From positions 694,501-758,500 of the forward strand of contig NZ_LT607750.1 of NCBI RefSeq assembly GCF_900090235.1: DNA of 64,000 nucleotides, written 5' to 3'. The notes beneath the pieces were generated by a model. That model was not told where the DNA came from, did no database searches, and was given only the letters and a program-made list of their open reading frames with translations. Position numbers and translations under genes: made by a program. How positions within the stretch are numbered: the stretch's first letter is position 1; each line of letters starts with the position of its first letter. Below are positions 44,977 to 54,493 of the stretch, in pieces. The stretch comes from Micromonospora echinaurantiaca. Lineage in GTDB: Bacteria > Actinomycetota > Actinomycetes > Mycobacteriales > Micromonosporaceae.

Positions 44977-45264
44977 AACCATCCGGGCCGGCCCCTGATT
45001 CCGGGGTTCGGCGCCCGGGCCTGTTCGGCCTGTCCGGGGACACGGCCGTGGCCTGTCCGGGGTTGTTCAACGACCCGGGCTGGCCGGCCATTCCGGGGGC
45101 GTCGGCCGGGAGCCTGTTCGGCCCGTCCGGGGATTGGTCAACGACCCGAGGCCGGTAGGCATTCCGCCCTGCAATCCGGCTGGGCCGCTCCAACCGCATG
45201 CCAGCACCCGGGGGGTGTGGCGCGGGTATGCCATGTTCAACGACCCCGACCCGCCACCGATTCC
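44977..45264 (-). promoter_or_regulatory. Four tandem GGAAT-N18-GTT elements (ECF-sigma-type promoters)
   Basis: On the minus strand GGAAT followed by exactly 18 bases and GTT occurs four times: 45264-45239, 45165-45140, 45094-45069 and 45002-44977. In the upper three the -10 part reads GGTCGTTGA; the lowest has different flanks. GGAAT-N18-GTT is the published consensus for SigR/SigH-type ECF sigma factors of Streptomyces and mycobacteria. All four point toward the peptidase gene at 44839. Confidence 0.6.
45067..45264. repeat. Three-copy degenerate direct repeat
   Basis: TCAACGACCC is followed 23 bases later by ATTCC in three copies starting at 45067, 45138 and 45237. The first two also share GTCCGGGG just before. 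The copies were probably formed by tandem duplication and have since drifted, with the GGAAT/GTT positions kept. Confidence 0.65.
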
Positions 45265-45453
45265 ACCCCCAGCGTGGCCCCGACCACGCCACAGCCGCAC
45301 CCAAACCACCCAACCCGGCACAGCCGGACACACGCCGAAACGGACATCCCGGCCCTCACCCGGCACCACGACTGCACCGGCCCGCCGGCGCAAGCGTGGG
45401 CCGACCGGCACGCTGTGGAGCTGATGGCGCCAACGACTCACCACGCACCCCCG

Positions 45454-45532
45454 GTGATCCACACCGTGTCGGGGACATGGGGGTGTCCGCCGGCTCGGGA
45501 TGCCGCCACATCGCCGACACGGAGTGGATCAC
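45454..45532. repeat. Long imperfect inverted repeat
   Basis: Arms of 19 bases (45454-45472 and 45514-45532) match at 18 positions and enclose 41 bases. Inside, GGACA and TGTCC can form a second stem. It lies in the gene-free stretch 44840-46226, in which I find no credible gene on either strand. Confidence 0.6.
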
Positions 45533-45608
45533 GACTGCAAGAGCACCCTGGGCCAGTGCGCAGGGGTGCCAGGGCGTCGCGACGCCAGCGCCGACCGATC
45601 GCCCGACA

Positions 45609-45654
45609 GGCGTGATGACTCAGCGGCATATTTATGACTCTGAGGTATCACGCC
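45609..45654. repeat. Palindrome with TGAGTCAT core (copy 2)
   Basis: Arms of 15 bases (45609-45623 and 45640-45654) match at 13 positions. On the minus strand TGATACCTCAGAGTCAT (45650-45634) is the same as an arm of the palindrome at 32571-32610 except for one base. A second TGAGTCAT lies in the other arm. Confidence 0.6.
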
Positions 45655-46000
45655 GGTGCGGAACTGCCCGCTCCGGCCACGACACGCCCGAGCCGGCCGC
45701 CGCCACTGACGCCCGGTTGGCCCCGTTGCTGTTTCACCCCGTTGCACGGTTGGCTGCGGCACGGACGGGACGGATGAGTCGTCTGCGACATCAGCTCCAA
45801 AGGGCGCGGCCGGACGGTAGCTGGCCGCTGAGGGCTGGGCGTGGACAGCCAGTCCCAATGAGCGGTAGCCAAAGTGATGGAGTTTGGGGCAGCGGCCGGT
45901 AGTCGAGTCGACGGAGCACCAGCCCGACCCTGGCCACCTCGCCGGCACAGTCCATCCCGGCTGGCGACGACACCACCAGCGGCGGCGACCCGGCCGGGTG

Positions 46001-46133
46001 GGCCGGGGCCGGGGGCCGGGGCCGAGGGCCGGGTCGGGGGCCGGGGCCGGGGGTTGAGGGCCGCGGGGCCGAGGGCCGGTGGTCGGGGCCGGGGGCCGGG
46101 GGCCGGGGGTTGGGGGTTGGGGGTTGGAGGCCA
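46001..46133 (+). repeat. G-rich low-complexity tract
   Basis: Runs of three to five G are separated by CC, CCGA or TT over about 130 bases. At the end GGGGGTT is repeated three times (about 46106-46127). The plus strand should form G-quadruplexes readily. It lies just downstream of the 3' end of the hexosaminidase gene, on that gene's template strand. Confidence 0.75.
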
Positions 46134-46226
46134 GTTGCCGGAGTGTCGGGCGGGCCGGGCCCGGTGGTCGGGCCAGCCGCCGATCCCGGACGCGGGGTCG
46201 GCGGCTGGTCCGTTGCCAGCTGGGAG

Positions 46227-48029
46227 TCAGACGGACGGGGCGGTGGCCGGTGCGTCGTCGGGGCCGGGCTGCGTCGGGATCGCGGGCCGCGGACCCGCAG
46301 GCATCGGACCCGCAGGTACCGGAGCCGCCGCCGGAGCGGCCGCCGGGGCCGCCGTCGGAGCCTCCGCTGGGACCTCCGCCGGGGCCTCCGTCGGCCAGGA
46401 CACCTCCGGCGAGCGGTGGAAGGTGATGCCCGCGGCGGTCCAGCGTGGGCCGTGCCCGGCCAGCCGGTCGCGGAACCGGTCCCAGTCGTGCGTGGCCCGC
46501 GGCGACCAGCCCAGCTCGGCCAGGGCGGGCAGCCGGGGAAAGAGCATGAACTCGACCTCGGGCAGCGAGGTCACCGACTCGGTCCAGAGCGGCGCCTCGA
46601 CGCCCAGCACCGCCGTCTCCGGCACGCCCGTCACGTGCGCGCCCGGATCCCACTCGTAGGACCGCCGCAGGTCGATCAGGCCGGCCCAGTCGTGCCCGAT
46701 CGGGGTGTCCGGGGCGTACTTCATGTCCAGGTAGGCGTGGTTGCCGGGGGAGAGGAGCAGCCGGGCGCCCCGGCGTGCCGCCTCGGCGGTGGTCGGGTCG
46801 TCGGCGTCGGTGCCCCACCACTGGAGCACCCGGCCGTCGACGTGCCCGGCGGGCGCGAGCTGGTGCCAGCCGACCACGGTCTTCCCGAGGCCGGCGACGA
46901 TCCGCTGCGCCCGCTCGACGAAGCCGGTGTACGCCTCCCGCTTCACCTTGAACGCCTCGTCTCCGCCGATGTGCAGCCACGGGCCCGGCGTCATCGCGGT
47001 CACCTCGGCGAGCACGTCGGTGACGAAGTCGTACGTCCGCTCGCTGGCCGGGTCGACGTAGCTGAAGCCGACCTCGGTGCCGGTGTACGGCGTCGGCACG
47101 GTTCCCGCCGGGGCCAGTTCGGGGTACGCGACCAGCGCCGCGTTGGTGTGCCCGGGGAGGTCGATCTCCGGCACCACGGTGATGTGCCGCTCGGCCGCGT
47201 ACGCGACGATCCGCTGGTAGTCGGCCTTCGTGTAGAACCCGCCGGGGCCGTCGCCCACCTCGCCGACCCCGCCGACGGCGGCCAGCCGCGGCCAGGAGTC
47301 GACGGCGATCCGCCAGCCCTGGTCGTCGGTGAGGTGCAGGTGCAGGTGGTTGAGCTTGTACCGGGACAGGTGGTCGACCACCCGCAGCACGTCCTCGACG
47401 CCGAAGAAGTGCCGGGCCACGTCGAGCATCGCACCCCGGTAGGCGAACCGCGGCCGGTCGGTGATCGACCCGCCGGGCAGCGCCCAGCGCTCGGCGACCG
47501 GGGTGCGGCTCTCGATCGCCGCCGGCAGCAGCTGGCGCAGCGTCTGCACGCCGTGCAGCAGTCCGGCCGGTCCGGCCGCGGCGATGCGTACCCCCGCAGG
47601 GGTGATGTCCAGCTGGTAGCCCTCCGGGCCGAGGGTCTCGTCGTCGACCAGCACCAGCGCGATGCCGCCGGCCGGCTCGGGCCGGGCGGCGTCGGTGACC
47701 GGCAGCGGGTATCCGGTGGCCGGGCGGAGCAGCGCGGCCAGCTGCTCGGCCACGGCCAGCGCCGCCGGCCCGGTGCTGACCCGGATCACCGCGTCGGGAG
47801 TCAGCAGGTAGTCGGCGCCGGGGTCGGGCCGGACCTGCTCGGGGGCCGGCACCACGTCGTCGAGGCGGACCGGGGCGGGCGGGGCGAGCAGATCACCGGC
47901 GGCCCGGGCGGCGGTGCGCGCCAGGTCGGCGGCGGCGGGCTCGCGCAGCGGCAGCCGGCCCTGATCGGCGGCGGACTGCTGGCTCAGCGCGGGTCCGTCC
48001 TGGTCGGCGGCGGAGGGGAGGGTGGACAC
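46227..48029 (-). CDS. Beta-N-acetylhexosaminidase (GH20)
   Basis: This glycoside hydrolase of family 20 (600 residues) removes terminal N-acetylhexosamine from chitin fragments or glycans. An N-terminal GH20b domain (about 50-180) precedes the catalytic barrel (RFAYRGAMLDVARHFF onward). The catalytic Asp-Glu pair is in LHIGGDEAF, and the loop HLHLTDDQGWR is typical. No signal peptide is visible, so it is probably cytoplasmic. The last 60 residues are a Pro/Ala-rich tail not found in the family. GTG 48029 has GGGAG upstream. A perfect palindrome lies in its promoter. Confidence 0.92.
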   Translation of the reverse strand: MSTLPSAADQDGPALSQQSAADQGRLPLREPAAADLARTAARAAGDLLAPPAPVRLDDVVPAPEQVRPDPGADYLLTPDAVIRVSTGPAALAVAEQLAALLRPATGYPLPVTDAARPEPAGGIALVLVDDETLGPEGYQLDITPAGVRIAAAGPAGLLHGVQTLRQLLPAAIESRTPVAERWALPGGSITDRPRFAYRGAMLDVARHFFGVEDVLRVVDHLSRYKLNHLHLHLTDDQGWRIAVDSWPRLAAVGGVGEVGDGPGGFYTKADYQRIVAYAAERHITVVPEIDLPGHTNAALVAYPELAPAGTVPTPYTGTEVGFSYVDPASERTYDFVTDVLAEVTAMTPGPWLHIGGDEAFKVKREAYTGFVERAQRIVAGLGKTVVGWHQLAPAGHVDGRVLQWWGTDADDPTTAEAARRGARLLLSPGNHAYLDMKYAPDTPIGHDWAGLIDLRRSYEWDPGAHVTGVPETAVLGVEAPLWTESVTSLPEVEFMLFPRLPALAELGWSPRATHDWDRFRDRLAGHGPRWTAAGITFHRSPEVSWPTEAPAEVPAEAPTAAPAAAPAAAPVPAGPMPAGPRPAIPTQPGPDDAPATAPSV

Positions 48030-48069
48030 GGCAGCGGCTCCCGGGTGTATTCGCGGCGGTTATGGCAAA

Positions 48070-48099
48070 GGTGAAGTTCACCGAAACGCGTGCCGTCAA
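48070..48099 (-). promoter_or_regulatory. Promoter with palindromic operator (hexosaminidase)
   Basis: On the minus strand TTGACG (48099-48094) is a good -35 box, and 17 bases later lies CTTCAC (48076-48071), a poor -10 box. That -10 position is within the perfect palindrome GGTGAAGTTCACC (48070-48082), which could be a repressor site. I see no DasR-type site. Confidence 0.4.
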
Positions 48100-48138
48100 G
48101 GGTACGAGGGGAGGCCGGGATTGCGTGATCGTGCGCAT

Positions 48139-48149
48139 GGAAGCGTTCC
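48139..48149. promoter_or_regulatory. LacI-type operator half-palindrome
   Basis: GGAAGCGTTCC is symmetrical around a central C except for one pair and resembles sites of LacI-family sugar regulators. It lies between hexosaminidase and ppdK. The rest of the 312-base gap holds no gene; AACCTTCG occurs twice near ppdK (about 48233 and 48300). Confidence 0.3.
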
Positions 48150-48341
48150 CAGAAACCGGCACGAACGCGGATAGTCGTGATGGCTGTGCCTATTGTCACC
48201 GAACGGTCCCAGCCCACCCGTTGTTCGCTTAACCTTCGCCCACCGACTGGCGTGGCACCGGATTACCGGCGGCCGGCCGCGGGGTATTGGGAGCAACTAA
48301 ACCTTCGTTAAGTGTCGGACCGGCGCGCGTGGGAGGCTCTG

Positions 48342-51050
<2,709 letters not shown>

Positions 51051-51068
51051 CCCGCTGATCCGTACGCC

Positions 51069-51103
51069 CCGGCGGCGGACCCGGTCACCGGGTCCGCCGC
51101 CGG
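51069..51103. terminator. Perfect 16-bp terminator hairpin
   Basis: Arms at 51069-51084 and 51088-51103 are exact reverse complements around a 3-base loop (TCA). It lies 18 bases after ppdK and before the convergent roadblock gene. No T-tract. Confidence 0.8.
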
Positions 51104-51151
51104 TCGCGTCTGCGGAGACCGGCGACGGCAGTGACCCTCGGTGCGGCCGGC

Positions 51152-51649
51152 TCAGACGGGTGGGCGGCGCCAGGTGGCGTGCGGGTGCCGGGCGACGCGC
51201 CGGGTCGGCAGCGTGGTCCGGGTGGGGGTGCGCGTGGCGAGCGGGCCGAGCGTGGCCGGCAGCGCGCTGGCGCCGACCGGGCGCCGGTGCTCCAGCGCGG
51301 CACCGGCCCGGCGGGCGACCGCGCGGGCGTCGGCGTGCAGCGCGGCGAGGTCGCCGGTGGCCTCGGTGACCAGGGTGAGCAGCGCGTCGGGGCCGGCCGG
51401 GTAGGTCACCACGCAGCCGGCCGAGGTGTGCACCACGGACTCGCGGAACTCGCCCCGGCGTGCCGTGTCGGCCACCCGGTTGCCGAGGCCGAAGCCGGCC
51501 GCCGCCAGCGCCGCCAGGTGGGTCGCGTCCGTCGTCGGCAGGTCGCTGGAGATGAGCAGGCCGTCGGTGCCGGCGAGCACCGCGCCGACGACCTCCGGGC
51601 GGCGCCCGCGCAGCCCTCGCAACTCCGTTCCCACCACGTCCTCGTCCAC
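51152..51649 (-). CDS. Roadblock/LC7 domain protein
   Basis: This 165-residue protein has a Roadblock/LC7 fold (about 1-115: GLRGRRPEVVGAVLAGTDGLLISSDLP, then VVTYPAGPDALLTLVTEATGDLAAL). In actinomycetes such proteins usually work with small Ras-like GTPases in conserved operons that sense unknown signals. Here the gene is alone, without the GTPase or histidine kinase partners. The C-terminal 50 residues are basic and disordered (TRTPTRTTLPTRRVARHP). GTG 51649 has GGGGAG upstream. Confidence 0.85.
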   Translation of the reverse strand: MDEDVVGTELRGLRGRRPEVVGAVLAGTDGLLISSDLPTTDATHLAALAAAGFGLGNRVADTARRGEFRESVVHTSAGCVVTYPAGPDALLTLVTEATGDLAALHADARAVARRAGAALEHRRPVGASALPATLGPLATRTPTRTTLPTRRVARHPHATWRRPPV

Positions 51650-51830
51650 GCGTGTCTCCCCGTCGTGTCTCCGGTCGGTCGGTCACGTTCCGCATCGACG
51701 ACGCTACCGGTGGCCCCTGCCGTCCCGCGATCCCGTGACGGTCGGCGATCGGTTGGCAACTCTCGTCTGATCGGGGGTTGCGGGCCGCCGCACCGGACGT
51801 CGCGGGCGCGCCGGGACGGTCGTCCGGGCG

Positions 51831-51836
51831 TACCCT
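51831..51836 (+). promoter_or_regulatory. -10 box of a leaderless promoter (VOC gene)
   Basis: TACCCT lies 7 bases before the ATG at 51844; no ribosome site. Confidence 0.5.
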
Positions 51837-51843
51837 GATCGAC

Positions 51844-52197
51844 ATGAGCAGCGCCTGGGAGAGCCTGACCGTCGATGCCCGGGACCCGGCCCGACTGGCC
51901 CATTGGTGGGCCGAGGCGCTGGGCTATCAGGTGGTCACCGAGAAGCCGGACGAGGTGGAGATCCGCCAGTCCGCCGACCGGCTGCCGGGCATCGTGTTCG
52001 TGCCGGTGGCCGACGGCAAGGAGGGCAAGAACCGGCTCCACCTCGACCTGCGCCCCAGCGACCAGGAGGCCGAGGTCGAGCGGCTGGTGGACATGGGCGC
52101 CCGGCACGTGGACGTCGGGCAGGGCGACGTCGGGTGGACGGTGCTGGCCGACCCGGAGGGCAACGAGTTCTGCGTGCTGCGTGAGCGCGAGGGGTGA
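51844..52197 (+). CDS. VOC superfamily (glyoxalase-like) protein
   Basis: This 117-residue single-module VOC protein has the glyoxalase-like pattern SLTVDARDPARLAHWWAEALGYQVV, then NRLHLDLRPSD and VLADPEGNEFCVL. Members bind a metal or small ligands and act as isomerases, dioxygenases or resistance proteins. The substrate is unknown. It lies just upstream of dgt but probably has its own leaderless promoter. Confidence 0.83.
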   Translation: MSSAWESLTVDARDPARLAHWWAEALGYQVVTEKPDEVEIRQSADRLPGIVFVPVADGKEGKNRLHLDLRPSDQEAEVERLVDMGARHVDVGQGDVGWTVLADPEGNEFCVLREREG

Positions 52198-52230
52198 GCG
52201 GGTCTTGCGAGCCCCCAGCCGCGAACCGGG

Positions 52231-53553
52231 GTGGCCCGGCAGCGTGACCAGGCCGGTGGCCGGTTGACTGTCCAGCCCGAGCCCGGCCGGCCCGGGGTGG
52301 ACGACCCGGCCGAGCGCCGGGTCGAGGAGCCGCCGAAAGACTCCGGCTACGGGCGGTCGCCGTACGAGCGGGACCGCGCCCGGGTGCTGCACTCGGCGGC
52401 GTTCCGCCGGCTCGCCACGAAGACCCAGGTGCACACGGCCGGCACCGACGACTTCCTGCGTACCCGGCTCACCCACTCGCTGGAGGTCGCCCAGATCGCC
52501 CGCGAGATGGGCGCACGGCTGGGCTGCGACCCCGACGTGGTGGACACCGCCGGGCTGGCCCACGACCTGGGCCACCCGCCGTTCGGGCACAACGGCGAGG
52601 CCGCGCTGGACCAGCTCGCCGCGGCCTGCGGCGGCTTCGAGGGCAACGCGCAGACGCTGCGGGTGCTGACCCGGCTGGAGGCCAAGGTGCTGGGCCCGGA
52701 CGGCTCCTCCGCCGGGCTGAACCTGACCCGGGCCTCGCTCGACGCGGTCGCCAAGTACCCCTGGCCGCGCCGCCCGGGGCAGCGCAAGTTCGGGGTGTAC
52801 GCCGACGACCGGCCGGTCTTCGACTGGCTGCGTACCGGCGGCCCGGGCGGTGACCGGTGCTGCCTGGAGGCGCAGGTGATGGACTGGGCCGACGACGTGG
52901 CCTACTCGGTGCACGACGTGGAGGACGGCATCCACGGCGGCTACGTCACGCTGCACCCGCTGCTGACCGACCCGGACGAGCGGGCCGCCCTCTGCGCCGA
53001 CGTCGCCGCCACCTACTCCGGCGAGTCCCCGGCCGACCTCGGTGAGGTGCTGGTCGACCTGCTCGCCGACCCGGTGCTCGCCCCGCTCGCCGGGTACGAC
53101 GGCAGCCACCGCGCGCAGGCGGCGCTGAAGGCCACCACCAGCGTGTTGACCGGCCGCTTCGTCTCCGCCGCGGTGGCCGCCACCCAGGAGCGCTTCGGCG
53201 TCGGCCCGCACCGCCGGTACGCCGCCGACCTGGTGGTGCCGCGGTCGATCCGGGCCCGCTGCGCCCTGCTCAAGGGCATCGCCCTGCGCTATGTGCTGCG
53301 CCGACCGGGCGCGCGGGGTCGGTACGAGCGGCAGCGGGAGGTGATCGCCGACCTGGTCGCGGTGCTGGCCGACCGGGCACCGGACGCGCTCGACCCGGTC
53401 TTCGCGCCGCTGTGGCGGGCCGCCCCGGACGACGCCGCCCGGCTGCGGGTGGTGGTCGACCAGGTGGCCTCGCTCACCGACCCGGCGGCGGTGGCCTGGC
53501 ACACGCGGCTGGTGGGCGGTACCCCGGTCGGGGACCTGCCGAAGTTAGGCTAA
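52231..53553 (+). CDS. dgt: Deoxyguanosinetriphosphate triphosphohydrolase-like protein
   Basis: This HD-domain dNTPase (440 residues) removes triphosphate from dNTPs. Its HD metal ligands are in RTRLTHSLE, the HD pair of LAHDLGHPPFGHNGE and MDWADDVAYSVHD. The N-terminal segment KDSGYGRSPYERDRARVLHSAAFRRLATKTQV is conserved. The start is uncertain: GTG 52231 is used, but GTG 52297 gives an N-terminus closer to relatives, and neither has a clear ribosome site. Its stop codon lies inside the iron box of the next gene. Confidence 0.9.
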   Translation: MARQRDQAGGRLTVQPEPGRPGVDDPAERRVEEPPKDSGYGRSPYERDRARVLHSAAFRRLATKTQVHTAGTDDFLRTRLTHSLEVAQIAREMGARLGCDPDVVDTAGLAHDLGHPPFGHNGEAALDQLAAACGGFEGNAQTLRVLTRLEAKVLGPDGSSAGLNLTRASLDAVAKYPWPRRPGQRKFGVYADDRPVFDWLRTGGPGGDRCCLEAQVMDWADDVAYSVHDVEDGIHGGYVTLHPLLTDPDERAALCADVAATYSGESPADLGEVLVDLLADPVLAPLAGYDGSHRAQAALKATTSVLTGRFVSAAVAATQERFGVGPHRRYAADLVVPRSIRARCALLKGIALRYVLRRPGARGRYERQREVIADLVAVLADRAPDALDPVFAPLWRAAPDDAARLRVVVDQVASLTDPAAVAWHTRLVGGTPVGDLPKLG

Positions 53554-53558
53554 CCTAA
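53540..53558. promoter_or_regulatory. IdeR/DtxR iron box
   Basis: TTAGGCTAACCTAA (53545-53558) matches the last 14 positions of the 19-bp IdeR/DtxR consensus exactly; the first five match poorly. TAACCT (53551-53556) inside it lies 7 bases before the ATG at 53564 and fits a -10 box of a leaderless transcript. Iron-loaded IdeR would repress the siderophore-interacting protein. Confidence 0.88.
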
Positions 53559-53563
53559 CTGGC

Positions 53564-54400
53564 ATGACGGAGCGCGCCAAGAAGGTCACCACCGCCCGGG
53601 TGCTGCGCACCTCGCGGCCCACCCCGCACCTGATCCGGCTGGTGCTCGGCGGCGAGGAACTGGCCGGCCTGCCGGTGGGCGAGTTCACCGACCACTACAT
53701 CAAGATCCTCTTCCCGGCGCCCGGCGTCGACCACCCCGACCCGGTGGACCTGGCCGCGATCCGTCGTGACCTGCCCCGCGAGCAGTGGCCCCGGCTGCGC
53801 GCGTACACCGTGCGGGCCTGGGACCCGCTGGCCGGGGAGCTGACCGTCGACGTGGTGCACCACGGCGACGAAGGGCTGGCCGGCCCGTGGGCGGCCGCGC
53901 TGCGCCCGGGCGACCCGGTGCGCTTCGTCGGCCCCGGCGGGGCGTACGCGCCCGACCCGACCGCCGACTGGCACCTGCTGGTCGGCGACGAGAGCGCGCT
54001 GCCGGCGATCGCCGCCGCCCTGGAGCGGCTGCCCGTCGGCGCCCCGGCCGTCGCGCTGGTCGAGATCGGCGACCCGGCCGACGAGCAGCTGCTGCTCAGC
54101 CCCGGCGCGGTCCGGCTGTCCTGGCTGCACCGCGGCGACCGGCCGGTCGGTGAGGGGCTGCTGGCCGCGATCCGCGAGCTGGAGTTCCCGCCCGGTGACG
54201 TGCACGCCTTCGTGCACGGCGAGGCGACCTGGGTCAAGGAGCTGCGCCGGCTGCTCCGGGTGGAGTGGGGCGTCGCCCGGGAGCGGCTCTCCATCTCCGG
54301 CTACTGGCGGCGGGGCATGAACGACGAGGGCTGGCGTTCCACCAAACCCGAGTGGAATCGCCAGGTCGAGGCGGAGGAGTCCACCAGCCTCGCCGCCTGA
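53564..54400 (+). CDS. Siderophore-interacting protein (ferric-siderophore reductase)
   Basis: This flavin reductase of the SIP/ViuB family (278 residues) releases iron from imported siderophores by reducing Fe(III). The FAD domain has LRAYTVRAWD, where RxYTxR is the FAD motif. The nucleotide-binding domain has WHLLVGDESALPAI and ends in ISGYWRRGMNDEGWR, typical of the family. It is expressed from an iron-regulated promoter that overlaps the end of dgt. No siderophore synthesis or import gene lies next to it here. Confidence 0.93.
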   Translation: MTERAKKVTTARVLRTSRPTPHLIRLVLGGEELAGLPVGEFTDHYIKILFPAPGVDHPDPVDLAAIRRDLPREQWPRLRAYTVRAWDPLAGELTVDVVHHGDEGLAGPWAAALRPGDPVRFVGPGGAYAPDPTADWHLLVGDESALPAIAAALERLPVGAPAVALVEIGDPADEQLLLSPGAVRLSWLHRGDRPVGEGLLAAIRELEFPPGDVHAFVHGEATWVKELRRLLRVEWGVARERLSISGYWRRGMNDEGWRSTKPEWNRQVEAEESTSLAA

Positions 54401-54493
54401 CCCGCCGCGACCCCCGGCGAAGCCCCCGGGCTGACGTTTCCGCGATCCCCACCGGCGGCCCCCTCCGGTCAGCAGGATGGGGTGGGGGTGCGG

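Noticed and set aside
44840..45060. c-di-AMP (ydaO-type) riboswitch before the exported peptidase
   Set aside because: The leader lacks the conserved motifs of that class. A small hairpin and a doubled ACCCTTTC are all that is visible.
45067..46226. Several open frames of 60-230 codons in the gene-free region
   Set aside because: None has a ribosome site, a domain or typical codon usage, and they run through the repeats. The region is treated as non-coding.
48030..48341. DasR binding site for the hexosaminidase gene
   Set aside because: No sequence near the TGGTCTAGACCA type consensus is present. Only the palindrome at 48070 and a weak LacI-like site were found.
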